This document shows positions 28,217-37,617 of a DNA stretch of 64,000 nt, piece by piece (positions within the stretch are counted from its first letter, which is position 1; every line of letters begins with the position of its first letter). The stretch lies in NCBI GenBank assembly GCA_036005845.1, contig DASYQD010000127.1:62001-126000 (forward strand), written 5' to 3'. The position numbers and the translations under genes were made by a program. The notes beneath the pieces are model-generated. The model worked only from the letters and a program-made list of their open reading frames with translations. It was not told where the DNA came from and searched no databases. Source of the stretch: DASYQD01 sp036005845. Lineage in GTDB: Bacteria > Acidobacteriota > Thermoanaerobaculia > Multivoradales > JAIOJS01.

Positions 28217-28956
28217 GGGGCGTAATTGCCACCATGGAGCGCGAGCTCCGCAGCTACTTCCTCTCGCCGCTGGGCTGGGTCGTCGCCACCGGCTTCCTCT
28301 TCTTCAACGGCCTCGCCTTCCAGACCATCCTCGACTACCTCAACAACCCGCAGGCGCCGGCCTCGATGACGCCGCTCGATTTCTTCTTCGGCGGCACGCT
28401 GTTCTTCTGGCTGGCGATGCTCTTCGTCGGGCCGGTGCTCACCATGCGGCTGCTCTCGGAGGAGCGGCGCTCGGGCACGCTCGAGATGCTGCTCACGGCG
28501 CCGATCACCGAGGGACAGGTGGTCATCGGCAAGTACCTCGGCGCCTTCCTCTTCTTCGTCTTCCTCTGGCTGCCGACGCTGATCTACGTGGCGCTCCTCG
28601 CCAAGAAGCTGCCGCTCGACTGGGGGCCGATCGGCGCCTCCTACATCGGCACGCTCGGCATCGGCGCGATGTTCCTCGCCATCGGCGTCTTCACCTCGGC
28701 GGTGACGAGGAACCAGGTGGTGGCGGCGGTGTTCTCCTTCGCGCTCACCTTCCTCGCCTTCCTGCCTGCCTTCCTCGAGTTCCTCGTCAACGACCCGAAG
28801 ATGCGCGACGCGCTGGGCTACCTGAACCTCTACCAGCACATGGACGACTTCAGCAAAGGCATCGTCGACAGCCGGCGCCTCGTCTACTACCTGTCGGTGT
28901 CGGCGTTCTTCCTCTTCCTCGCCAGCCGCGCCGTCGAAGCCGGGAAGGGGAAGTAG
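28213..28956 (+). CDS. ABC transporter permease, GldF-like
   Basis: 247 residues; ATG overlaps the ATPase stop (ATGA). Six predicted helices in the ABC-2 type arrangement; the conserved cytoplasmic block LLSEERRSGTLEMLLTAPI is characteristic of this family. Partner of the preceding ATPase. Confidence 0.92.
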
Positions 28957-28958
28957 CC

Positions 28959-30500
28959 GTGGCTGCGCTCAAGAACGCGCTCAAGCCCAATGTCGACGTC
29001 GCCACGCGCCGGCGGCTCATCTTCGGCTCCACGCTCGGCGCGGCGGCGCTCCTCGTGCTCGCCCTCGTCGGCATCCTCAACTACCTGAGCTTCCGCCACT
29101 ACCGCCGCTGGGACTGGACGAAGAGCCACCTCTACACGCTGTCGGAGAAGTCGCAGTCGATCGTCAAGGGGCTCGCCAAGGACGTCGACGTCATCGTCTT
29201 CATGGACGATCAGTCGCCCAGCTTCCAGCCGACCCGCGAGCTGCTCGAGCGCTACGCGGCGGCGTCGCCGAAGATCCACGTCAGCGTCGTCGATCCGGTG
29301 CGCAACCCGGCGCGGGCGCAGCAGCTGGTGCAGAAGTACCAGGTGCAGCGCGCCGCAGTGGTGTTCGAGAGCGGCAAGGAGAAGCGGATCGTGGACGCCG
29401 CCGACCTGGCCGACTACGACTACTCGGCGATGCAGGAGGGCGGCCGCCCGCAGATGAAGGGGTTCAAGGGCGAGCAGAAGTTCACCAGCGCCATCGTCGA
29501 CCTGGTGGAGGCGAAGAAGCCGTCGATCCTCTTCACCACCGGCCACGGCGAGCCGTCGCTCGACGACTTCGAGGGCCGCGGCTTCGGCCGCCTGCAACAG
29601 TTCCTCGGCACCGACAACTTCAAGATCGAGGAGTGGGCGTCGCTGGGCAAGGCGGCGCTGCCGCCCGACACCGACCTGGTGGTGGTCGCCGGCCCGACGC
29701 AACCTTTCGTACAGCCCGAGCTCGACCTGCTGTCGCGTTTCCTGCAGAACGGCGGCCGCGTGCTGGTGTTGATCGACCCCAACCTCAACCAGACCGGCCG
29801 CGTCGGCGACACCGGCCTCGCGGCCTGGCTCGGCGGCTGGGGCGTCAAGGCGCAGGACGACGTCGTCGTCGACCCCAGCAACCCGCTGCCGTTCTTCGGC
29901 GCCGAGACGATCTTCGCCAGCAACTACGGCACCCACGGGATCACCGACGCGTTGCGCCAGGCGCGCGTGCCGGTGGTGTTCTCGCTGGCGCGGTCGGTCA
30001 CCGCCGGCACGGCGCCCAAGGACGCGGTGCTCACCGAGCTGGTGAAGACGAGCGCCGACGGCTGGGGTGAGACCGACCTCGCGCACCTGACGCAGGTGGA
30101 GAAGGGGCCGCAGGACCTCGCCGGGCCGGTGTCGCTCGGCATCGCGCTCGAGCTCAACGCCGCGACGCCGGCGCCGCCGCCGGGCGACGAGGACATGCCG
30201 GCACCGCCGCCGTCCCCGCCGCCCGCCGGGCCGAAGGGCCGCATGGTGGTCTTCGGCGACTCCGACTTCGCCACCAACGCCCAGCTCGACCAGCCGGGCA
30301 ACGCGACGCTGATCGCCAACACCTTGAACTGGATGGTGCAGCGCGAGACGCACCTCGGCATCGCGCCGAAGGAGCCCGACCAGGTGCACCTGTCGCTGAC
30401 GCCGCAGGAGCGGCGCCTCGACTTCTGGCTGGTGGTGTTCGGATTGCCGGCCATCGCGCTCATCGCCGGCATCGTCGTTACCGTCAAGCGGCGGCGGTAG
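28959..30500 (+). CDS. GldG-family ABC auxiliary protein
   Basis: 513 residues, GTG start two bases after the permease stop. An N-terminal helix (about 25-46) and a C-terminal helix (about 488-508) bracket a large extracytoplasmic region: an N-terminal GldG domain (WTKSHLYTLSEKSQSIVKGL) and a class-I-glutamine-amidotransferase-like fold (ILFTTGHGEPSL, VVVAGPTQPF). A Pro-rich insert (about 400-425) precedes MVVFGDSDFATN. Typical partner of GldA/F-type transporters; substrate unknown. Confidence 0.9.
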   Translation: MAALKNALKPNVDVATRRRLIFGSTLGAAALLVLALVGILNYLSFRHYRRWDWTKSHLYTLSEKSQSIVKGLAKDVDVIVFMDDQSPSFQPTRELLERYAAASPKIHVSVVDPVRNPARAQQLVQKYQVQRAAVVFESGKEKRIVDAADLADYDYSAMQEGGRPQMKGFKGEQKFTSAIVDLVEAKKPSILFTTGHGEPSLDDFEGRGFGRLQQFLGTDNFKIEEWASLGKAALPPDTDLVVVAGPTQPFVQPELDLLSRFLQNGGRVLVLIDPNLNQTGRVGDTGLAAWLGGWGVKAQDDVVVDPSNPLPFFGAETIFASNYGTHGITDALRQARVPVVFSLARSVTAGTAPKDAVLTELVKTSADGWGETDLAHLTQVEKGPQDLAGPVSLGIALELNAATPAPPPGDEDMPAPPPSPPPAGPKGRMVVFGDSDFATNAQLDQPGNATLIANTLNWMVQRETHLGIAPKEPDQVHLSLTPQERRLDFWLVVFGLPAIALIAGIVVTVKRRR

Positions 30501-30513
30501 CGGGGTCGCCGCG

Positions 30514-32037
30514 ATGAAGCCGCGCACGCTGCTGGTGTTGACGCTGGTGGTCGCGGCGCTCGCGGCCTTCGTCTGGTTCTACGAGCGCAAGCTGCCGACG
30601 AGCGACGAGGCGAAAGCGGAGGAGAAGAAGGTGCTCGCCGGCACCAAGGCCGACGCCGTGCGCGAAGTGTCGATCGTGCGCGGCGCGACTACCGTGCACA
30701 TCGTGCGCGAGGGCAAGCCGCCCGCCGAGGAGGAGAAGAAGGCGAGCGCGGACGAGGAGAGCCCGATGATGGCCTCCACGTCGGAGTGGCGGCTGACCTC
30801 TCCTCTGCAGGCGCGCGCCGACCGTTCGGCGGTCGACGCCTTGTTGTCGAGCGTGCTCGGGCTGGAGAAGGCGCGTACGCTGGAAAAGGTCGATCGCAAG
30901 GAGTATGGCCTGGCGCCGCCGGCGGCGACGGTGACGGTGGTGACGGCCGACGGCAAGCGCACGCTGGAGGTGGGGCGCGAGCTGCCCGGCACCGATCAGC
31001 GCGCCGTTGCCGTCGCCGGTGAGCCGGAGGTGCACGCGGTGAGCGGCAGCTTCTGGAGCGACCTCGTGAAGCCGCCCGGCGACTGGCGCAGCCGCGAGCT
31101 CTTCGCCGGCTCGCGCGACGACGTCGAGCGCGTGTCGCTGCAGACGGGCGCCAATCGCATCGTGCTGGCGCGGCGCGGCGACGAGCCGTGGGTCGAGGCG
31201 CCGATCGCCGACCGCGCCGATCGCGAGCGCTTCGATGCGCTGGTCGACGCGCTCACCGGCTTGCAGGCGACGGAGTTCGTCGACCAGCCGCCGGCGCCGG
31301 CGGCGGCGCTCGGGCTCGAGCCGCCGCAGACCGTCGTCGAGGTCGCGCGCAAGGGCCAGGCGCAGCCGTTCCGGCTGCTGCTCGGGGCGCCGAAGGCCGA
31401 GCCTGCAGCGGCGCCGACGCCCGCGCCGACGCCCACTCCCACCGATTCGAGCGGTGGCGGCGAGACGAAGACCTCGACGCGCTACGCGCGCGCCGACGGC
31501 CAGCTCGTCACCCTCAGCTCGCCGGCGCTCGAAGAGGCGGTGGCGCGTCCGGCGCAGGAGTGGCGCTCGCGCGCCTGGAGCGCCTTCGCCGTCTACGAAG
31601 TCGACAAGGTGGAAGTCAAAGACGGCCACGGCGCTCTCATCCTGACCCGCGACGAGGGCGACTGGAAGCGCGCGCCGGGAGACAAGCCAGGCGCCGCGGT
31701 GAAGATCTTCTACGGCACGGTCTCGGACTTCCTCGCCGCCGTCACCGACGCCAAGGCCGACAAGCTGCTCGACGCCGCCACGTCGGCGGGGCTCGCGGGC
31801 GGCCCACCGGCGATGACGCTCACGCTCACCGGCAGCGGCGGCAAGACGCAGACGCTGACGCTGTGGCCTGGCCGCGTCGAGGGCCCTGCCGGCCCCGGCG
31901 CGCCCGCGAAGAGCAGCGGCCGCGATGCCGTGCTGTTGATGCCGGCGGGACTGCCGGCCGACCTGGCGGAGAAGCTGGCGGCGGTGCGCAAGGCCGAGCC
32001 GCTCAAGGAAACGCCGACGCCGTCGCCGGCATCGTGA
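30514..32037 (+). CDS. DUF4340-domain protein
   Basis: 507 residues. One N-terminal membrane helix (LLVLTLVVAALAAFVWFYE) then repeated DUF4340 segments: WRLTSPLQARADRSAVDALL, KEYGLAPPAATVTV and a second set around LGLEPPQTVVEV. A Pro/Thr-rich linker (about 295-312) lies in the middle. It is the usual last gene of GldAFG-like operons in Acidobacteriota and related phyla and is predicted to sit in the periplasm, anchored to the inner membrane. Confidence 0.88.
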   Translation: MKPRTLLVLTLVVAALAAFVWFYERKLPTSDEAKAEEKKVLAGTKADAVREVSIVRGATTVHIVREGKPPAEEEKKASADEESPMMASTSEWRLTSPLQARADRSAVDALLSSVLGLEKARTLEKVDRKEYGLAPPAATVTVVTADGKRTLEVGRELPGTDQRAVAVAGEPEVHAVSGSFWSDLVKPPGDWRSRELFAGSRDDVERVSLQTGANRIVLARRGDEPWVEAPIADRADRERFDALVDALTGLQATEFVDQPPAPAAALGLEPPQTVVEVARKGQAQPFRLLLGAPKAEPAAAPTPAPTPTPTDSSGGGETKTSTRYARADGQLVTLSSPALEEAVARPAQEWRSRAWSAFAVYEVDKVEVKDGHGALILTRDEGDWKRAPGDKPGAAVKIFYGTVSDFLAAVTDAKADKLLDAATSAGLAGGPPAMTLTLTGSGGKTQTLTLWPGRVEGPAGPGAPAKSSGRDAVLLMPAGLPADLAEKLAAVRKAEPLKETPTPSPAS

Positions 32038-32046
32038 CGGCCTGAC

Positions 32047-34335
32047 GTGCGCGAGCCGCGTCGCGGGCCGATGCTGCTGCCGCTGCTCCTGCTGGCCGCA
32101 GGCGCCGGCGGCGGCTCGGCGGCGCCCGCACCGGCGGCGGTCGCGGCAGCGGCGTCCACCGCGACGCTCGTGCCGGTTGCGCCTGCCGATCTCGCCGAGC
32201 TCTGCGCGTCGACCCGCGTCGGCGACCATCCGTTCTTCGGCACCGCCGTAGTCCCGCGCCTGCGCGCGCAGCTCGCCGCCACGCCGGCACCGGCGGCGCG
32301 GCTCGAGGTCCTCTTCAACCTCGGCCGCGAGCTCTTCCGCCTCGGCGACACCGATGGCTCGCGCCAGGCGATGGAGGAGGCGCGCCGCATCGCGCTCGCC
32401 GAGCATCTCCCCGTCGAGCAGCAGGTGATGATCGGCCGCCTCCTCGCCATCACCCATCTGCGCGCCGGCGAGAACGCCAACTGCGTGGCGCACCACACCT
32501 CGGCGAGCTGCATCTTTCCCATCGCCGGCGAGGGCATCCACGTCGTTCCCGACGAGGCGCGCAAGGCGGGCGACCTCTACCTCGAGCTGCTGCAGGTCGC
32601 GCCGCAGGACCCGACGCTGCGCTGGCTGCTCAACGTGTCGCGCATGGCGTCGGGCGACTTTCCGCTCGGCGTCCCCGAGCAGTACCGGCTGCCGGCGGCC
32701 TCGCTCGCACCCGAAGCACCGTTCCCGCACTGGAGCGACATCGCGCCGGCGCTGGGCCTCGCCGCGGTGCGCAACAACGCCGGCGGCGCCATCGTCGACG
32801 ACTTCGACGGCGACGGCCTGCTCGACGTCGTCACCAGCAATTCCGATCCCTGCGGCCCGATGAGCGCCTGGCGCAACGACGGCCGCGGCGGCTTCGCGCC
32901 GGTGGCTGAGAAGTGGGGGCTCAGCGGCCAGGTCGGCGGCTTGAACGTGGTGCAGGCTGACTACGACGGCGACGGCATGCTCGATCTGCTGGTGCTGCGC
33001 GGCGGCTGGTGGGGAGACAACGGCCGCATGCGTAAGAGCCTCTTGCGCAACGACCTGCACCGCGCCGCCGGCCGCTTCGTCGACGTCACCGCCGAGGCGG
33101 GCCTCGCCGACGCGACGTACCCGAGCCAGACCGCCGGTTGGGCGGACTACGACCTCGACGGCGACCTCGACCTCTACATCGGCAACGAGAAGGGCGACGC
33201 CGGCCCCTTCCCGTCGCAGCTCTTCCGCAACGAAGGCAACGGCCGCTTCAGCGAGGTCGCGGCGGCGGCGGGCGTCACCAACCGCCGCTGGGCGAAGGGC
33301 GTTGCCTGGGGCGATTACGACGACGACGGCGACCCCGACCTCTACGTCTCGAACATGGGACCGAACCGCCTCTACCGCAACAAGGGCGACGGCACCTTCG
33401 AGGACGTCGCCGAGACCGCCGGTGTGCTCGCGCCCAGCGGTCCGAGCTTCGCCACCTGGTTCTTCGACTTCGACCAGGACGGCGACCTCGACCTCTTCGT
33501 CAACGACTACGGCGCGCCGCCGGCGGCGGTGTTCGCCTCCTATGTCGGCGCGGCGCCGAGCTTCGGCGCCGGCGGCCATCCGGTGCTCTACCGCAACGAC
33601 GGCGGCGGCCGCTTCACCGACGTCTCGGCGGCGGTGGGCCTCTGGCGCCCGGCGCTGCCGATGGGCTCCAACTTCGGCGACCTCGACAACGACGGCTGGC
33701 CCGACGTCTACCTCGGCACCGGCAACCCCGACTTCGACGCGCTGATGCCCAACCAGCTCTACCGCAACGACGGCGGGCGCCGCTTCACCGACGTCACCTT
33801 CGCGGCCGGCTTTGGCCACCTGCAGAAGGGCCACGGCGTCGCCTTCGCCGACCTCGACGACGACGGCGACCAGGACGTCTTCGAGGAGATGGGCGGCGCC
33901 TATCCGTTCGACACCTACACCAACGCGCTTTACGAGAATCCCGGCGAGCCGGGCGCCGGGCACGCCTGGGTGACGCTGCGCCTCGCCGGCAAGCGCGCCA
34001 ACCGCTTCGCCGTCGGCGCGCGCATCGAGGTGGTGGTGCGCCACGGCGGGGCGAATCGCAGCGTCTACGCGCTGGTGGGCAGCGGCAGCTCCTTCGGCGG
34101 CAACAGCTTGCAAGCCGAGATCGGCCTCGGTGCTGCCACGGCGATCGATTCCGTGCGCGTGCGCTGGCCGGCGGGTACGACGGAGACCTTCAGCGGCGTC
34201 GCGCCGAACGGCGTCTACGAGCTCGCCGAGGGCAGCGGCCGCGCGCGGCGCGTCGAGCTGCCGCGCTTGCGGCTGGGCGCCGGCGCGGCGCCCGCGCAGC
34301 ACCACCATCCGTCGACGAGCGGAATGCGACGGTGA
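32047..34335 (+). CDS. CRTAC1-type FG-GAP/VCBS repeat secreted protein with ASPIC-UnbV domain
   Basis: 762 residues, GTG start, signal peptide (LLPLLLLAAGAGGGSAA). A short TPR-like helical part (about 70-200) is followed by five or more beta-propeller repeats with calcium-loop patterns such as DFDGDGLLDVV, DYDLDGDLDLYI, DFDQDGDLDLFV and DLDDDGDQDVFE. The C-terminal ASPIC/UnbV domain ends in VRVRWPAGTTETF. Calcium-dependent extracellular adhesion or ligand binding is typical of the fold; specific role unknown. Confidence 0.9.
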   Translation: MREPRRGPMLLPLLLLAAGAGGGSAAPAPAAVAAAASTATLVPVAPADLAELCASTRVGDHPFFGTAVVPRLRAQLAATPAPAARLEVLFNLGRELFRLGDTDGSRQAMEEARRIALAEHLPVEQQVMIGRLLAITHLRAGENANCVAHHTSASCIFPIAGEGIHVVPDEARKAGDLYLELLQVAPQDPTLRWLLNVSRMASGDFPLGVPEQYRLPAASLAPEAPFPHWSDIAPALGLAAVRNNAGGAIVDDFDGDGLLDVVTSNSDPCGPMSAWRNDGRGGFAPVAEKWGLSGQVGGLNVVQADYDGDGMLDLLVLRGGWWGDNGRMRKSLLRNDLHRAAGRFVDVTAEAGLADATYPSQTAGWADYDLDGDLDLYIGNEKGDAGPFPSQLFRNEGNGRFSEVAAAAGVTNRRWAKGVAWGDYDDDGDPDLYVSNMGPNRLYRNKGDGTFEDVAETAGVLAPSGPSFATWFFDFDQDGDLDLFVNDYGAPPAAVFASYVGAAPSFGAGGHPVLYRNDGGGRFTDVSAAVGLWRPALPMGSNFGDLDNDGWPDVYLGTGNPDFDALMPNQLYRNDGGRRFTDVTFAAGFGHLQKGHGVAFADLDDDGDQDVFEEMGGAYPFDTYTNALYENPGEPGAGHAWVTLRLAGKRANRFAVGARIEVVVRHGGANRSVYALVGSGSSFGGNSLQAEIGLGAATAIDSVRVRWPAGTTETFSGVAPNGVYELAEGSGRARRVELPRLRLGAGAAPAQHHHPSTSGMRR

Positions 34336-34358
34336 GCGATCCTGTTACGATAATCCGC

Positions 34359-34949
34359 ATGTCCGCGCATCGCCGCCGCTGGTCGCTGCTCCTCGCCGGT
34401 CTCCTCCTGCTCGCCTGCGACGCCGGCTCGGCGGGCGCTCGCGGCCCGCAGAAGCCCGGCTTCCGCCTGCCCACCCTCGACGGCAAGGAGCTCGGCCCTG
34501 CCGACTTCGCCGGCAAGGTCGTCGTCGCCGACTTCTGGGCCACCTGGTGCGGCCCCTGCTTCCTGCAGGCCGACATCCTCCACCGCCTGCACGAGCTCTA
34601 CCCGCAGGCCGACGTGCAGTTCCTCGCCATCGACGTCGGCGAGGACGAGAAGACCGTCCGCGCCTTCACCGCCAAGCGGCCAATCCCCTACCCGGTGCTC
34701 CTCGACGAAGAGGAGAAGGTGAGCGGCGACCTCCGCGTGGCCGGCTTCCCGACGCTGCTCATCCTCAACCGCAAGGGCGAGGTCTCCTACCTGCGCGCCG
34801 GCATCGTGCCCGAGAAGCGCATGCGCGAGCTGTTGACCCTCGCCGGAGCGCAGCTCCCCGAGACTCCCGAGGAGACGCCGGCCGCCGGCACGCCCGCGAA
34901 GCCCGTTCCCCCGAGCACCAAGGCCAGCGAAGGACCCTCGCGTCCGTAG
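34359..34949 (+). CDS. TlpA/ResA-type thioredoxin lipoprotein
   Basis: 196 residues from ATG 34359; a GTG at 34332 would add nine residues before the signal sequence. Signal with lipobox LLLLAC (Cys about 20) predicts a lipoprotein. The thioredoxin fold contains FWATWCGPC (redox CxxC), cis-Pro in AGFPTLLIL and a Pro-rich C-terminal tail. Likely reduces periplasmic disulfides, for example in cytochrome c maturation, though no ccm genes are close. Confidence 0.9.
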   Translation: MSAHRRRWSLLLAGLLLLACDAGSAGARGPQKPGFRLPTLDGKELGPADFAGKVVVADFWATWCGPCFLQADILHRLHELYPQADVQFLAIDVGEDEKTVRAFTAKRPIPYPVLLDEEEKVSGDLRVAGFPTLLILNRKGEVSYLRAGIVPEKRMRELLTLAGAQLPETPEETPAAGTPAKPVPPSTKASEGPSRP

Positions 34950-34954
34950 CGAGA

Positions 34955-35185
34955 ATGACCAAAGCCACCGAAGAAGTCTTCCAACACGCAATGGCGCTGC
35001 CGCTGGGCGAACGCGCTGAGCTGGCGGCGGAGCTCCTGGCCAGTTTCGATGGTGAGCCGGAACCTGGCGTAGAGGCCGCCTGGGCTGCAGAGATCGACCG
35101 GCGTGTTGATCGCATCCGGCGCGGTGAGGCCAAGGGCCGTCCTTGGGAGGAAGTCCGCGCCGACCTCGAACGACGCGGCCGTTGA
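34955..35185 (+). CDS. Addiction-module antitoxin (TIGR02574-type)
   Basis: 76 residues. The pattern ALPLGERAELAAELLASFD, followed by WAAEIDRRVDRIRRGEA and a WEEVRADLE tail, is that of the putative addiction-module component family paired with RelE/ParE toxins. The stop overlaps a TTG start of the toxin frame (TTGA). The toxin is frameshifted, so this antitoxin may be relic or act in trans. Confidence 0.85.
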   Translation: MTKATEEVFQHAMALPLGERAELAAELLASFDGEPEPGVEAAWAAEIDRRVDRIRRGEAKGRPWEEVRADLERRGR

Positions 35186-35495
35186 GTCTGCCGCTCATCA
35201 TCCTCGACGAAGCCGAGGAAGAGCTGAATGCCGCAGCAGATCGGTACGAGGAGCAGGTCGCCGGACTCGGCGCCGATTTCCGTGTGGAGATCGATCGAGC
35301 GCTGAAGCTGGTTGCGTCCTTGCCTCGATCGGGAAACCTGTCGCCGGGACGACGCGGGGGAAAGATGTTCGCCAAGTCCTCGCCAGACGCTTCCCATTCA
35401 GTGTCGTCTACTCGCTCGAGCCGAGTGTGATTTGGGTGGTGGCATTCGCGCATCATCGTCGTCGGCCGGACTACTGGAAGCGCCGCGTTCCCTGA
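35182..35495 (+). pseudogene. RelE/ParE-type toxin, frameshifted
   Basis: TTG 35182 opens SLPLIILDEAEEELNAAADRY, a typical ParE N-terminus, and the frame continues to about LPRSGNLSPG near 35345. The expected C-terminal half (RQVLARRFPFSVVYSLE then VVAFAHHRRRPDYW) continues in another frame up to the TGA at 35493-35495. The shift lies between about 35339 and 35362, near a GGGGG run. Either the toxin is inactivated or there is a one-base sequencing error. Confidence 0.85.
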
Positions 35496-35513
35496 CGAAG
35501 CGGTGAAATGCAA

Positions 35514-35537
35514 AAGGCGGGGCCCGTGCCCCGCCTT
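35514..35537 (-). terminator. Rho-independent terminator
   Basis: A perfect 10-bp stem (AAGGCGGGGC / GCCCCGCCTT) with a 4-base loop, followed on the minus strand by TTTTGCATTT. It lies 30 bases past the stop of the OmpA-like gene and is oriented to end that transcript; it may also stop the convergent toxin-antitoxin transcript. Confidence 0.85.
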
Positions 35538-35566
35538 CGCTGCTTCGCGCTGCTGAAGCGACGCGG

Positions 35567-36181
35567 CTACTTCAACACCACCAGCACGACGCGCCGGTTC
35601 TGCGCCCGGCTGTCGCGGCTCTTGTTGTCGGTGACCGGGGCGGTCTCGCCGTAGCTGATGACCGACATGCGGTGCAGCGGGATGTGGTGCTGCATGTTGA
35701 GGTAGCGGCGCACCGCCTCGGCACGCTCGAGGCCGAGCTCCTCGTTGTAGGCCTCGCTGCCCACCGAGTCGGTGTGGCCCTGGACCTCGATGTAGACGTT
35801 CTCGTTGTTGCTGACGATGGGCGCCGCGAACTCGTCGAGGGCGGCCTTGGCGGTGTCGGAGATGGCCGCCTTGTCGAAGCCGAACTTCACCTTGTCGTCG
35901 GAGAGCACGGTCTCGTAGAGCAGCTTGCCCTCGGCGAGCTTGCCCGCCTCCTGGGCGCGCTGCAGGGCCTCCTGCGCCGTGCGCGAGACGGTGGCGATCT
36001 GCTCGTCGTGCTGCTTGAGCTGGGTCTGGTTGGCCTCGACCTGCCCTTGCAGGGTGTCGACGCGGGTGTGGACGGCGGCGGTCTGCCGGCCGGCTTCCTC
36101 GCGCACGTACTTCTTGGTGGCGCAGCCAGTGGTCAAGAGGCCGGCCGCCACGGTCAACATGAGAATCCCCTTCCAACGCAT
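35567..36181 (-). CDS. OmpA/Pal-family outer-membrane lipoprotein
   Basis: 204 residues from ATG 36181 (AAGGAG seven bases upstream). Signal with lipobox LLTTGC. A coiled coil follows (RVDTLQGQVEANQTQLKQH...), then the OmpA C-terminal peptidoglycan-binding domain: VKFGFDKAAISD, VQGHTDSVGSEAYN and SRAQNRRV with the conserved Asp/Arg that hold diaminopimelate. It would tether the outer membrane to the wall. Terminator downstream at 35514-35537. Confidence 0.92.
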   Translation of the reverse strand: MRWKGILMLTVAAGLLTTGCATKKYVREEAGRQTAAVHTRVDTLQGQVEANQTQLKQHDEQIATVSRTAQEALQRAQEAGKLAEGKLLYETVLSDDKVKFGFDKAAISDTAKAALDEFAAPIVSNNENVYIEVQGHTDSVGSEAYNEELGLERAEAVRRYLNMQHHIPLHRMSVISYGETAPVTDNKSRDSRAQNRRVVLVVLK

Positions 36182-36248
36182 GCGCTCGCTCCTTCCGGGT
36201 CGTTGACGGGAATGGCCGGCCCGACGCCGGCGCACGGAAACCGACGGA

Positions 36249-37196
36249 TCAGCTGGGTTCGGCGGACGGGGCGGTGCCGCGGTAGCCCCGCCGGTGGATG
36301 AGGGAGACGCGGCGTCCCCCGTTGCGCAGCTCGACGCGGATGGGATGGTAGGCCGAAGGTCCGGTGCCGCTCACCGAGAAGCCGAGCACGTACTGGTGGC
36401 GAAGCTCGCCGAGGATGGCGGCGCAGGTGCGGCGCGCCTGGGCGGTGTCGGCGAGCTCGTAGTAGCGGCCGCCGGTCGCCTCGGCGAGCTGGCGCAGGAG
36501 GTCGCCGTAGCGGTAGCTCCCCGCCGGCGCCTCTCCTTCGCCCTGGCCGGGCAGCGCCAGCACGTAGACCGGCAGGTCGGCGGCCTGCACCAGCTTCTGC
36601 GCCTGCTCGGGCGGGATGGCGCTGACGTTGTCGACGCCGTCGGTGACGAGCACCGCGGCGCGCTTGGCGCCGCCGCTGCCGAGCGAGATCTCGGGCAGCG
36701 TCGCCACCGCGTCGTAGAGGCCGGTGGTGCCGTAAGGCTCCCACAACGACATCGCCTCGCGCAGGGCAGCGACGTCGCTGGTCAGCGGCACGTCGATCTC
36801 GGTCCGGCCGCCGGCGAAGGTGGCGAGCGCCAGCTCGTCGGACTTGCGCGCGGTGTCGAGGAAGCAGTCGAGCGACTCGCGCGCGCTCGCCATCTTCTCC
36901 GCCTCCGCCATGCTGCCCGAGAGGTCCTGCAGGAAGACGAGGGAGAGCGGCGCGCCGGCGTCGTTCTCGAACGACTCGATCTTCACCGGCTTGCCGTCCA
37001 CGCGCAGCGAGAAGTTGTCCCGCGGCAGCCGCTCGCCGGGCGTCTCGCCGCGCACCGCCACCGGCACCATCACCATCTCGACCGAGTACACCTCGCCGAA
37101 GGTGTAGGGCAGGGTCTCGGCCGGCTGGCTCTGCGCGCTGACGGCTGTGGAGGCAAGCATGACGAGCGGTAGGACGAGGCAACGGACCCGACTCAC
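36249..37196 (-). CDS. Secreted VWA-domain protein (VWFA-related acidobacterial type)
   Basis: 315 residues. Signal peptide (VLPLVMLASTAVSA). A 60-residue beta domain (LRVDGKPVKIESFEND) precedes a von Willebrand A domain with the MIDAS motif DLSGSM (about 92), the Thr-containing GTTGLYDAV and the Asp in VTDGVDNVS. The C-terminal YVLGFSVSGTGP and RRGYRG match the VWFA-related family abundant in Acidobacteriota. Metal-dependent protein binding is expected; partner unknown. Confidence 0.92.
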   Translation of the reverse strand: MSRVRCLVLPLVMLASTAVSAQSQPAETLPYTFGEVYSVEMVMVPVAVRGETPGERLPRDNFSLRVDGKPVKIESFENDAGAPLSLVFLQDLSGSMAEAEKMASARESLDCFLDTARKSDELALATFAGGRTEIDVPLTSDVAALREAMSLWEPYGTTGLYDAVATLPEISLGSGGAKRAAVLVTDGVDNVSAIPPEQAQKLVQAADLPVYVLALPGQGEGEAPAGSYRYGDLLRQLAEATGGRYYELADTAQARRTCAAILGELRHQYVLGFSVSGTGPSAYHPIRVELRNGGRRVSLIHRRGYRGTAPSAEPS

Positions 37197-37269
37197 CGAG
37201 GGACTGTAGCCGACGCTCCCCGCCCTTCCCAGTGTCGCAGGTCACACCCCGCCGCGGTACGCTCCGCCT

Positions 37270-37509
37270 ATGTCGAGCACCATCAACATTCGCAACATCT
37301 CAGTCAAGTGCGGCAACTGCAACACTTATCAGACCCTGGCGAGCTTCTCCAAGCGCGACGAGTGGAACGTCTACACCTACGAGTGCGAGAACGACACCTG
37401 CGATCCCAACGTCACCCGCACGCTGGTCGAGGTGCCGCGCGACCTCGACGAGTTCGCCAACCGCGACCCCGATTGGCGGGGCGGCAAGAAGTGGGGCGGG
37501 GCGGAGTAG
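37270..37509 (+). CDS. Small zinc-ribbon-like protein
   Basis: 79 residues. CGNCNTYQ (C-x2-C) and ECENDTCDP (C-x4-C) form a likely zinc site; the C-terminus is rich in Gly, Trp and Lys (PDWRGGKKWGG). ATG 37270 has no strong ribosome site. No known family recognised; probably a lineage-restricted cytosolic protein. Confidence 0.68.
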   Translation: MSSTINIRNISVKCGNCNTYQTLASFSKRDEWNVYTYECENDTCDPNVTRTLVEVPRDLDEFANRDPDWRGGKKWGGAE

Positions 37510-37617
37510 CCGCGTCCCGCGAACGCCCTTTTGGGTTAGGCTGCGGCCTCGCTCGGCGGGCCTTTCCTTCCTGACCCCGGTGCTCGGCACCGGCCAACCC
37601 AACTCTCGGAGTCCGTC

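Noticed and set aside
30484..34308. Very long minus-strand open frame (over 1200 codons) opposite the DUF4340 and FG-GAP genes
   Set aside because: It is a GC-rich antisense shadow: residue content is repetitive Arg/Ala/Val/His and no motif fits, while the plus strand encodes well-formed domains.
35143..35430. 95-codon frame as an intact toxin
   Set aside because: The conserved C-terminal half of the toxin continues in a different frame; this frame ends in unrelated residues.
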